Positions 7,691 through 14,159 of a stretch of DNA of 64,000 nucleotides are shown piece by piece. Below the pieces are notes generated by a model. The model was given only the letters and a program-made list of their open reading frames with translations. It was not told the DNA's origin and made no database searches. Location: contig NZ_JAUSSZ010000017.1 in assembly GCF_030812595.1 (NCBI RefSeq), forward strand, positions 1-64,000, in the 5' to 3' direction. Position numbers and translations under genes: made by a program. This DNA is from Arthrobacter bambusae. Lineage in GTDB: Bacteria > Actinomycetota > Actinomycetes > Actinomycetales > Micrococcaceae. How positions within the stretch are numbered: position 1 is the stretch's first letter; each line of letters opens with the position of its first letter.

Positions 7691-9199
7691 CTAACCTCCG
7701 AGGAGGGCGCTGATCGGCCCGCGGGCGAAGTAGATCACGAAGCCCACGGTCACCACCCACATGAGCGGATGGACTTTCCTGCCCTTCCCCGATGCCGCGT
7801 GGATCACGGCCCAGGAGATGAATCCGACGCCGATGCCGTTGGCGATGGAGTATGTCAGCGGCATGGTGACGATGGTGAGGAAGGCGGGCAAAGCCACGGA
7901 GAACTTGGAAAACTTGATCTCGCGGATCTGTGCCATCATCATGGCGCCTACCACCACCAGGGCAGCGGCCGCGACCTCGAGCGGAACCACGCTGGTGAGC
8001 GGGGTCAGGAACATCGAACCCAGGAACAACAGCCCGGTCACTACCGAGGCCAGGCCGGTGCGGGCACCTTCGCCAATGCCGGCCGCGGAGTCGATGTAGA
8101 CGGTGTTGGAGGAGCCCGACGTCGCGCCGCCGGCTACCGCCCCGAGGCCTTCGACGATGAAAGCCGACTTGAGCTTCGGGAACGTTCCGTCCTTGTACGC
8201 CACACCGGCGCTCTTGGCGAGGCCGGTCATGGTGCCCATGGCGTCGAAGAAGTTGGTGAACACCAGGGTGAACACCAGCATCGTGGCTGCCAGGCCGCCG
8301 ATCCGCGAGAACGAGCCGAAGAGGTCGAAGTGGCCCACCAGGCTGAAGTCCGGGGCGGATACCAGCTGGCCGGACAGTACCGGCGTGTTGAGGTGCCAGC
8401 CCCCGGGATTGGCGGCGCTGCCAGGCCCGATGTGCAGGACGGCCTCGACGACGGCGGCGAGGACCGTGGTGGCGACGATTCCGATCAGGAGGCCGCCCTG
8501 GATCTTACGTGCCACGAGGATTCCCATGACCAGCAGACCGACAATGAAGATGAGGGTAGGTATAGAGGTGATGGAACCATCGGTGCCGAGTTGTACCGGC
8601 GGTCCGCCTTTTGTGGCGCGGACGAAGCCGGAATCGACGAAGCCGATGAAGGCGATGAACAGGCCGATGCCAACGGTGATGGCGGCCTTGAGTTCCTTGG
8701 GGACAGCCTTGAAGATCGCGGTTCGGGCACCCGTGACGCCGAACAGGACAATCAGGATGCCGTTGATGACCACCAGACCCATGGCTTCGGGCCACGTGAC
8801 CTCGTGGATCACGGCGACTGCCAGGAACGAGTTGATTCCCAAGCCTGCGGCGAGCCCGAACGGCAGGTTCGCGATGAGGCCGAAAAGAACCGTCATGACA
8901 CCGGCGGTCAGGCCGGTGACGGCCCCCACCTGCGCGGCGGACAACCATCCGCCTGCCACGTCCGTGGGTGCGTTCTGGGCCGAGAATCCGCCCAGGATCA
9001 GGGGGTTGAGGATGACGATGTAGGCCATCGTGAAGAACGTGACGATGCCGCCGCGGAATTCGCGGGCCAGGCTAGAGCCACGCTTGGTGATCTGGAAGAA
9101 ACGGTCCAGGAAGGAATTCGACGCCGGGGGCTTGGGGCTGCTGCCCCGCCGTGCTGGCTCTGCGGCCGCTTGAATTTCAGCGGGGTCCAGGATTGTCAT
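7691..9199 (-). CDS. AzgA-type NCS2 purine permease (adenine/guanine/hypoxanthine family)
   Basis: This 502-residue membrane protein belongs to the NCS2 family, AzgA branch: FFTMAYIVILNPLILG near the N-terminus, GLGINSFLAV, a FFDAMGTMTGLA motif and TSGSSNTVYIDSAAGI, with about 12-14 hydrophobic segments. Members import purine bases with protons. The gene lies 15 bases after guanine deaminase on the same strand, so guanine or hypoxanthine is the likely cargo. A weak GGTGG precedes the ATG, which suggests translation partly depends on the upstream gene. Confidence 0.88.
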   Translation of the reverse strand: MTILDPAEIQAAAEPARRGSSPKPPASNSFLDRFFQITKRGSSLAREFRGGIVTFFTMAYIVILNPLILGGFSAQNAPTDVAGGWLSAAQVGAVTGLTAGVMTVLFGLIANLPFGLAAGLGINSFLAVAVIHEVTWPEAMGLVVINGILIVLFGVTGARTAIFKAVPKELKAAITVGIGLFIAFIGFVDSGFVRATKGGPPVQLGTDGSITSIPTLIFIVGLLVMGILVARKIQGGLLIGIVATTVLAAVVEAVLHIGPGSAANPGGWHLNTPVLSGQLVSAPDFSLVGHFDLFGSFSRIGGLAATMLVFTLVFTNFFDAMGTMTGLAKSAGVAYKDGTFPKLKSAFIVEGLGAVAGGATSGSSNTVYIDSAAGIGEGARTGLASVVTGLLFLGSMFLTPLTSVVPLEVAAAALVVVGAMMMAQIREIKFSKFSVALPAFLTIVTMPLTYSIANGIGVGFISWAVIHAASGKGRKVHPLMWVVTVGFVIYFARGPISALLGG

Positions 9200-9214
9200 T
9201 TTCAGCCACCGGCC

Positions 9215-9709
9215 CTAGTAGTCAATCCTGGAGTCAAGCGTGTTCCAGGTGTTGAACGGTGCCAGGATGGCCGGCGCTTGGGGGTCGACCAATTCCAGTT
9301 TGGTGACCGGCATGAGCGCGTCCCGGTCCTCGTTCTCGAAATATTCGTAGAAGACAGCGTCGTCGAAACCCACGGAGGCGGCGTCGTGCCGGTCCGCGGC
9401 GAAGACTACGTTGCCGATCCGTGCCCAGAGGGCCGAAGCCAGGCACATGGGGCATGGCTCGCAGCTCGTGTAGAGGGTGGCTCCGCTGAGGTCGAAGGTG
9501 CCGAGCTCGCGGCAGGCGTTGCGGATGGCGGTAACCTCGGCGTGAGCCGTTGGGTCGTTGCTTGCGGTGACCCGGTTGACGCCTTCGAAGGCGCGGCCAT
9601 CCGCGGTGACAATGACGGCGCCAAACGGACCGCCGCTGTTGAGGACATTGGCTGTTGCCAGCTCAATGGAAGTGGCCAAGTAGTGTTCGGCCGTGACGGT
9701 GGTACTCAT
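9215..9709 (-). CDS. guaD: Guanine deaminase, CDA-fold
   Basis: This 164-residue protein has the cytidine-deaminase-fold zinc site: H56-A-E58 (proton shuttle glutamate) and the PCxxC ligands C86 and C89 in CEPCPMC. Length and the C-terminal PFNTWNTL region match the short GuaD of Bacillus, which hydrolyses guanine to xanthine and ammonia. This is distinct from the amidohydrolase-type guanine deaminases. The ATG at 9709 is chosen for AAGGAAG before it; the longer frame upstream has no ribosome site. Xanthine made here feeds the xanthine dehydrogenase. The long untranslated leader holds alternative stems (see the leader entry). Confidence 0.88.
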   Translation of the reverse strand: MSTTVTAEHYLATSIELATANVLNSGGPFGAVIVTADGRAFEGVNRVTASNDPTAHAEVTAIRNACRELGTFDLSGATLYTSCEPCPMCLASALWARIGNVVFAADRHDAASVGFDDAVFYEYFENEDRDALMPVTKLELVDPQAPAILAPFNTWNTLDSRIDY

Positions 9710-9731
9710 GTGCGACTTCCTTAGTGCTGAG

Positions 9732-9842
9732 GAAGCCTGTAACCAGGGGGCATCTGAACATGACAGAGCAGTGCTGCGATTACCAGGCTTCAGCATGTGC
9801 TTTTGAAGGTTTCGCCTGGTAGATAGCTTCCCGGAGTCCGGG
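9732..9842 (-). promoter_or_regulatory. guaD leader with two mutually exclusive stems (possible riboswitch or attenuator)
   Basis: On the minus-strand RNA, TACCAGGC (9821-9814) can pair perfectly with GCCTGGTA (9788-9781). The same middle arm, extended as GAAGCCTGGTAA (9791-9780), can instead pair with TTACAGGCTTC (9742-9732), giving 11 pairs with one bulged G, only about 15 bases before the guaD ribosome site. The two stems cannot form together. A small CCCGG/CCGGG hairpin (9830-9842) lies upstream. I do not recognise a named riboswitch class. The 374-base stretch 9710-10083 holds no convincing gene and must also contain the divergent promoters. Confidence 0.45.
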
Positions 9843-10083
9843 TGCCCGCCTTTGGCAAATTGAGATTAGCACCGGAGAAGTGAGCTGCGCCATAGTTTCT
9901 GGAAAAAAGGTTTCGACATGTGAAATTAGCTGTCGGCCGGGGGTCAGGCGCCGGTCACATTGACGCACTTCGACGGCGCGCCTACGCTGGGTCCCACCGG
10001 CAGGGTCGACCCGCCGACACCTGGATCAGCAGACAGGAACCACTGAGCTGGAACGCAACTACGCCGACCAGACAAGGATCCCT

Positions 10084-11499
10084 GTGTCCCCGAAATCCGA
10101 TTCCCAGCCAGCAGCCCCAATAACGACTCCAGGCTCGGCCCCAACCTCTCCGAGGATGTGGATCAAGAATCCCCTCGCCGTGTTCACCGCCAACGGGCTC
10201 GACGCCGGCGGCGGCATCGTGGTCAGCGACGGGAAGATCGCCGAACTCGTCCCCGCCGGAAAGCGCCCTTCCGCGCCATGCGATGAAACCTACGACGCCG
10301 GCCGCCACGTCCTGCTGCCCGGGCTCATCAACACGCACCATCACTTCTACCAAACGCTCACGCGGGCCTGGGGACCGGTGGCCAATGCGCCCCTGTTTCC
10401 ATGGCTGCAGAACCTCTATCCCGTGTGGGCGCGGCTGACACCGGACAGCCTCGAACTCGCCGTGAAGGTAGCGCTGGCGGAACTCCTGCTTTCCGGCTGC
10501 ACCACGGCAGCCGACCACCACTACCTCTTCCCTGCGGGACTCGAGGACGCGATCGATGTCGAGGTCGGCGTCGTGCGTGAACTCGGCATGCGTGCCATGC
10601 TCACCCGCGGGTCCATGACGCTCGGCGAGGACGACGGCGGACTGCCGCCGCGGTCCACGGTGCAGCGCCCGGAGGTGATCCTTGCAGACAGCGAACGTCT
10701 GATCGGGAAATATCACGAACGGGGAGAAGGAGCGGTCATCCAGATCGCCTTGGCCCCTTGCTCGCCGTTCTCCGTGACCAGGGAAATCATGTCCGAGAGC
10801 GCCGCCATGGCCGAACGCCTGGACGTCCGGCTCCACACACATCTCGCCGAAACCATCGACGAGGAAGATTTCTGCCGCGAAATGTTCGGACTGCGCACGG
10901 TCGACTACCTGGACAGCGTCGGCTGGCTCGGAAAGCGCACCTGGCTCGGCCACGGAATCCACTTCGACGACGACGAGATCGCCCGGCTGGGTGCCGCGGG
11001 GACCGCCGTCGCGCACTGCCCGACGTCGAACATGCGGCTCGCGTCCGGCACCGCACGGGTGCTGGAACTTGAGGAGGCCGGCGTTCCGGTGGGGTTGGGA
11101 GTGGACGGTTCGGCGTCGAACGACACCTCCAACATGATCCTCGAAGCGCGGCAAGCGCTCTACCTGCAGCGGCTGCGCTACGGCGCGGACGTCACCGTGG
11201 AGCGCGCCCTCGGCTGGGCGACCCGGGGATCCGCCGCAGTGCTGGGCCGCACGGACCTCGGCCAGCTTGCTCCCGGGATGCAGGCAGACCTCGCCATGTT
11301 CACCCTCGACGGGCTGCGCTTCTCCGGCAGCCACGATCCCGTCGCGGCATTGTTGCTCTGCGGGGCGGACCGCGCGGACCGCGTCATGGTGGCGGGAAAA
11401 TGGCGGGTCGTGGACGGTCGTATTCCGGATCTGGACATCCCGGAACTTATTGCCAAACATTCAGCCGCCGCACAGAAAATGATCAGAGATTCGGAGTAG
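10084..11499 (+). CDS. 8-Oxoguanine deaminase (amidohydrolase superfamily)
   Basis: This 471-residue metal-dependent hydrolase has the amidohydrolase HxH motif in INTHHHFYQ (H85-H87), a metal ligand histidine in HTHLAETIDEED, the HGIHFDDDEI segment and the catalytic aspartate in GLGVDGSASND. The sequence style is that of the 8-oxoguanine deaminases, which convert 8-oxoguanine to urate, and are close relatives of hydroxyatrazine hydrolase (AtzB-like). Urate formation fits the neighbouring uricase. The start is a GTG at 10084 with AAGGAT 5 bases before it. It is transcribed divergently from guaD. Other purine-type substrates are possible. Confidence 0.82.
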   Translation: MSPKSDSQPAAPITTPGSAPTSPRMWIKNPLAVFTANGLDAGGGIVVSDGKIAELVPAGKRPSAPCDETYDAGRHVLLPGLINTHHHFYQTLTRAWGPVANAPLFPWLQNLYPVWARLTPDSLELAVKVALAELLLSGCTTAADHHYLFPAGLEDAIDVEVGVVRELGMRAMLTRGSMTLGEDDGGLPPRSTVQRPEVILADSERLIGKYHERGEGAVIQIALAPCSPFSVTREIMSESAAMAERLDVRLHTHLAETIDEEDFCREMFGLRTVDYLDSVGWLGKRTWLGHGIHFDDDEIARLGAAGTAVAHCPTSNMRLASGTARVLELEEAGVPVGLGVDGSASNDTSNMILEARQALYLQRLRYGADVTVERALGWATRGSAAVLGRTDLGQLAPGMQADLAMFTLDGLRFSGSHDPVAALLLCGADRADRVMVAGKWRVVDGRIPDLDIPELIAKHSAAAQKMIRDSE

Positions 11500-11533
11500 C
11501 CTCTCGACTAGATCGTAGATCAGGAGGCAAATC

Positions 11534-12274
11534 ATGACCGTCCCCCAGCACAACACGCCGGCTCCTCCAGGTTGGTACCCGGACCCCTCGGGCTCCGGGC
11601 AACTCCGGTGGTGGGACGGTAGCGCCTGGACCGGAAACGCCTGGAACCCACCGGCCCAGGCCGGTGCGGGTCAGCCCGGCGCAGGTCAGCCCGGCGCGGG
11701 TCAGCCCGGCACTGGGTGGCCTTCGGCCTCGCGGCCAGGGCAATACGCGGGGCCAGGGCAATACGCGGGGCCAGGACAGTACGCGGGACCAGTCCAGCCC
11801 ATCCCGCGCCCGGAAATCAGCCGTCAGACCCCGGTTTACAACCCATTTATCTGGCTCGTCACGCTACTGCCGGTGATCACGCTGATCATCCTGCTTATCT
11901 GGAATCCGGTCTTCCATCTGCGATATGCGGGCGCCAGGCGTGTGCCGGTCATCGATCCCAGCTCGTTCAGCGCTCCATACTTCCTGCTCATCGCCACTGG
12001 CTGGCTTATTTACGGGGTCAGCGTCCTCTTGGCCTACTTGGACTGGCAAAAGCTGCAAAGGGACGGGGTGGTCCGCCCGTTCCACTGGGCATGGGCATTC
12101 CTCGGCGCGGGAGTCTACGTAGTGGGTCGCTCCGTGATCGTCCACAAGGTCGCCCCACGGCGCGGACTCGCACCGGTTTGGGCACTGATTGGCCTGTTTG
12201 CCGTGAGCTTCATCCTGGTGGCCGTCAAAGTGAGCATGATTGCTTCGACCATCGCCAAGACCTTGCAAATGTAG
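11534..12274 (+). CDS. DUF2510 membrane protein with repeat-rich linker
   Basis: This 246-residue protein starts with a DUF2510 motif (PPGWYPDPSGSGQLRWWDGSAWT, residues about 11-33), a short actinobacterial module thought to act near the membrane. A Gly/Pro/Gln linker follows, with AGQPG and GPGQY-type repeats encoded by tandem DNA repeats. The C-terminal half has about four hydrophobic segments. Function is unknown. AGGAGG precedes the ATG, 34 bases after the 8-oxoguanine deaminase gene; co-transcription is possible but a shared role is not evident. Confidence 0.75.
   Translation: MTVPQHNTPAPPGWYPDPSGSGQLRWWDGSAWTGNAWNPPAQAGAGQPGAGQPGAGQPGTGWPSASRPGQYAGPGQYAGPGQYAGPVQPIPRPEISRQTPVYNPFIWLVTLLPVITLIILLIWNPVFHLRYAGARRVPVIDPSSFSAPYFLLIATGWLIYGVSVLLAYLDWQKLQRDGVVRPFHWAWAFLGAGVYVVGRSVIVHKVAPRRGLAPVWALIGLFAVSFILVAVKVSMIASTIAKTLQM
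11666..11710 (+). repeat. Three tandem 15-bp repeats
   Basis: Three nearly identical copies of GCGGGTCAGCCCGGC (the middle one with A for G) encode AGQPG repeats in the DUF2510 protein linker. Copy number is likely to vary between strains. Confidence 0.85.
11733..11786 (+). repeat. Three tandem 18-bp repeats
   Basis: Three copies of GGCCAGGGCAATACGCGG, the last with two changes, encode PGQYAG-type repeats in the DUF2510 protein, 22 bases after the first repeat block. Confidence 0.85.
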
Positions 12275-12303
12275 GGTTCTCTCCGCGCCCTGTTGGCCGA
12301 GAT

Positions 12304-12359
12304 CGTGGGTGTGGCCCGAGCGCTGCGTTCTGGAACGCAGCACCCGGGCCACACCCACG
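12304..12359. terminator. Long bidirectional hairpin between convergent genes
   Basis: A perfect 15-bp stem (12304-12318 with 12345-12359) encloses a second 7-bp stem (12323-12329 with 12334-12340). It sits between the DUF2510 gene and the small minus-strand gene ending at 12382. No T run follows on either side. Confidence 0.6.
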
Positions 12360-12381
12360 TACTCACCTAAAAGGGTGGCAC

Positions 12382-12558
12382 TTAGGAACGCTGCCGGCCG
12401 AATACCGGAAGCGTGCGCAGCCAACGGGAGAAAGTTCCCGGCATGCGGTCACAATCGGCCGGAATGTAGAAGTCTGGATCCGTGGCGCCGAATGGCAGGT
12501 ACAGTTCCTGGCCGGGCGCCGGGAATTCCACGACGTTGTTCTTATCCTGCGAGTCCAT
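12382..12558 (-). CDS. Unrecognised 58-residue protein
   Basis: A short frame encodes 58 residues, beginning MDSQDKNNVV, with a central YLPFGATDPDFYIP segment and ending in LPVFGRQRS. TAGGAGG lies 6 bases before the ATG, the frame is complete, and it ends just before a strong hairpin, all of which favour a real gene. It is acidic and proline/aromatic rich at first and basic at the end, with no signal peptide or membrane segment. I recognise no domain. It is convergent with the DUF2510 gene. Confidence 0.6.
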   Translation of the reverse strand: MDSQDKNNVVEFPAPGQELYLPFGATDPDFYIPADCDRMPGTFSRWLRTLPVFGRQRS

Positions 12559-12707
12559 CTGTCCTCCTATTTCGTGCGCTCAAGTTCTCCGGGGATGCGG
12601 CCAAAGCCTTTCGTCGAGCCCATCGAGGGGTCGAGTTCTTCGTCGGAACGTTGCCAGACCCTTCGAAGCGTCAACTGCCAGATCCTCGACGATTTCAATC
12701 TCTGTAA

Positions 12708-12741
12708 TTTTCCGCATTCCGGAAAACAGTTTTTGTTATAT
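12708..12741. promoter_or_regulatory. Palindromic operator candidate and -10-like element in the uricase upstream region
   Basis: TTTTCCG (12708-12714) and CGGAAAA (12720-12726) form a perfect inverted repeat with a 5-base spacer, centred on 12717. TTATAT (12736-12741) follows on the plus strand and could be a -10 box, placing the palindrome over the -35 zone of a transcript running towards uricase. Binding by the nearby IclR protein is an inference only. The stretch 12559-13063 holds no gene that I can support. Confidence 0.45.
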
Positions 12742-12942
12742 GGAAAGAGTAGTTGGGCTTGTCGAATCGCGTCAAGAGGTGCCCGCGAGGCCCCGAGCCT
12801 GCCGCCGGCAAACGTCGGTCACAATCAGAAAGTAGGTAACGATTCTTGGGAAGTGATGTACACCACTGGCAAACGTGGGCTACGCTTTTTCCAATTCGTG
12901 GCGCAGGTCACGTAACCTGGGAGCAGCAGGCAGGGTCGTAAT

Positions 12943-12974
12943 GAGCTGGCATCAACGGATGCCGGCTCTTTTTT
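12943..12974 (+). terminator. Intrinsic terminator upstream of uricase
   Basis: An 11-bp stem (GAGCTGGCATC at 12943-12953 with GATGCCGGCTC at 12958-12968, one G-T pair) with a 4-base loop is followed by six T residues. No gene on the plus strand ends shortly before it, so it either ends a small RNA that starts near 12748 or works as an attenuator 90 bases before the uricase start. Confidence 0.8.
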
Positions 12975-12985
12975 GTTGGGTCGGC

Positions 12986-13031
12986 TCCACCAGAAACGCG
13001 TACGAAACACGCGCTTAATTTCATTGGTGGA
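12986..13031 (+). promoter_or_regulatory. Nested hairpin in the uricase leader
   Basis: TCCACCA plus GAAA (12986-12996) pairs with TTTC plus TGGTGGA (13019-13031, 2-base bulge), and an inner GCGT/ACGC stem closes a 7-base loop. It lies 33 bases before the uricase ATG. It may be an RNA element or the GCGT-N7-ACGC part may be a protein-binding site. Confidence 0.35.
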
Positions 13032-13063
13032 CCTTAGTGGTTCCACCTCACAGAAGTTGGGAT

Positions 13064-13978
13064 ATGACCATGAGCAACAAGATCGTCCTCGGCGACAACC
13101 AGTACGGCAAGGCAGAAGTCCGCGTCGTCAAAGTCACCCGCGACACCGACCGCCACCAGATCGAAGACCTGAACGTCACCTCGCAATTGCGTGGCGACTT
13201 CCAGGCTGCGCACCTCCAGGGCGACAACGCACACGTCGTCGCCACGGACACCCAGAAGAACACCATCTACGCCTTTGCCCGCGACGGCGTCGGCTCCCCC
13301 GAAGCATTCCTCCTCCGTCTGAGCGAACACTTCACCTCGGGCTTCGAGTGGGTCACGGGTGGCCGCTGGGAAGCTGAGGCCTACACGTGGGACCGCATCC
13401 AGGCCCACGGCTCCGAACATGACCACAGCTTTGTCCGCAAGGGTCAGGAAGTCCGCACCGCCGTCGTGGTCCGCGAAGGTAACACGACGCACGTCATTTC
13501 CGGCCTCAAGGACCTGACCGTCCTCAAGACCACGCAGTCCGGGTTCGTGGGCTACCCCCGCGACCGGTACACCACTCTGCCCGAGACCACGGACCGCATC
13601 CTCGCCACCGATGTCTCGGCCCGCTGGCGCTACAGCACCGGGCTCGACGTTGCCGGGACCGACTTCAACAAGAGCTACGAGGACATCAAGGCCCTGCTCC
13701 TGGAAGGCTTCACGGAGAACTACTCCCACGCCCTGCAGCAGACCCTGTTCGACATGGGCAAGAAGGTGCTGGAGGCCCACAGCGAAGTCGACGAGATCAA
13801 GTTCTCCATGCCCAACAAGCACCATTTCCTGGTGGACCTCAGCCCGTTCGGCCTCGACAACCCCAACGAGGTCTTCTTCGCCGCGGACCGGCCGTACGGC
13901 TTGATCGAAGCCACGGTCCAGCGCGACAACACCACACCTGCCCCGGCTGCGTGGAACGGCATCGCCGGCTTCTGCTAA
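13064..13978 (+). CDS. pucL: Uricase (factor-independent urate hydroxylase)
   Basis: This protein of about 304 residues converts urate, oxygen and water to 5-hydroxyisourate and peroxide without a cofactor. The catalytic lysine K16 in NQYGKAEVRVVKV and threonine T61 in VVATDTQKNT are present, as are the SGFVGYPRDRYTTL substrate segment and PNKHHFLVD with the active-site histidine. The protein has two T-fold repeats and normal length. ATG at 13064 is chosen; a second ATG at 13070 is also possible, and neither has a strong ribosome site. The symbol follows the Bacillus uricase gene, where PucL also has an OHCU decarboxylase domain; that domain is absent here. Confidence 0.93.
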   Translation: MTMSNKIVLGDNQYGKAEVRVVKVTRDTDRHQIEDLNVTSQLRGDFQAAHLQGDNAHVVATDTQKNTIYAFARDGVGSPEAFLLRLSEHFTSGFEWVTGGRWEAEAYTWDRIQAHGSEHDHSFVRKGQEVRTAVVVREGNTTHVISGLKDLTVLKTTQSGFVGYPRDRYTTLPETTDRILATDVSARWRYSTGLDVAGTDFNKSYEDIKALLLEGFTENYSHALQQTLFDMGKKVLEAHSEVDEIKFSMPNKHHFLVDLSPFGLDNPNEVFFAADRPYGLIEATVQRDNTTPAPAAWNGIAGFC

Positions 13979-13992
13979 GCCCCAAGGCACCC

Positions 13993-14075
13993 GCCCGGCT
14001 GACTCGTAGCAGGACCGTTTTGGCGCCTCAACGTTTTGGCGCCTCAAAACGGCATCACATGCGAGTCAGTCGGGC
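13993..14075 (+). terminator. Large composite hairpin after uricase, with internal duplication
   Basis: A 14-bp stem (13993-14006 with 14062-14075, one G-T pair) encloses an 8-bp stem (CCGTTTTG 14015-14022 with CAAAACGG 14045-14052). The loop region holds a direct repeat of CGTTTTGGCGCCTCAA, each copy with the GGCGCC palindrome. It lies just after the uricase stop, so termination or mRNA stabilisation is likely. Confidence 0.6.
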
Positions 14076-14098
14076 AATCACCCGCACCCAAAACCCAC

Positions 14099-14126
14099 AT
14101 TGTTAGCCAGACATTGTTAGCCAGAC
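14099..14126 (+). repeat. Two tandem 14-bp repeats upstream of the urate permease
   Basis: ATTGTTAGCCAGAC occurs twice without a gap, 34 bases before the permease start. The repeat could be a regulator site or a replication-slippage duplication. Confidence 0.7.
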
Positions 14127-14159
14127 AAAGACGTCGGCCATGAACCAAGAAAGTCTGCC

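Noticed and set aside
7370..9724. Very long open frame on the plus strand opposite xdhC, the permease and guaD
   Set aside because: It is antisense to three well-supported genes; its composition (runs of Asp, Gly, Glu, Arg) is what high-GC third positions give on the other strand.
9780..9968. 62-codon minus-strand frame in the guaD upstream region
   Set aside because: No ribosome site, no recognisable pattern, and it would cover the alternative-stem leader; kept as non-coding.
9982..11460. Long minus-strand frame opposite 8-oxoguanine deaminase
   Set aside because: It is the complement of a well-supported metal-dependent hydrolase and has no domain or ribosome site.
12856..12915. 19-codon frame (MYTTGKRGLRFF...) before the uricase terminator, as a leader peptide
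   Set aside because: The purine-rich GGGAAG is only two bases from the ATG, too close for a ribosome site, and no run of regulatory codons is visible.
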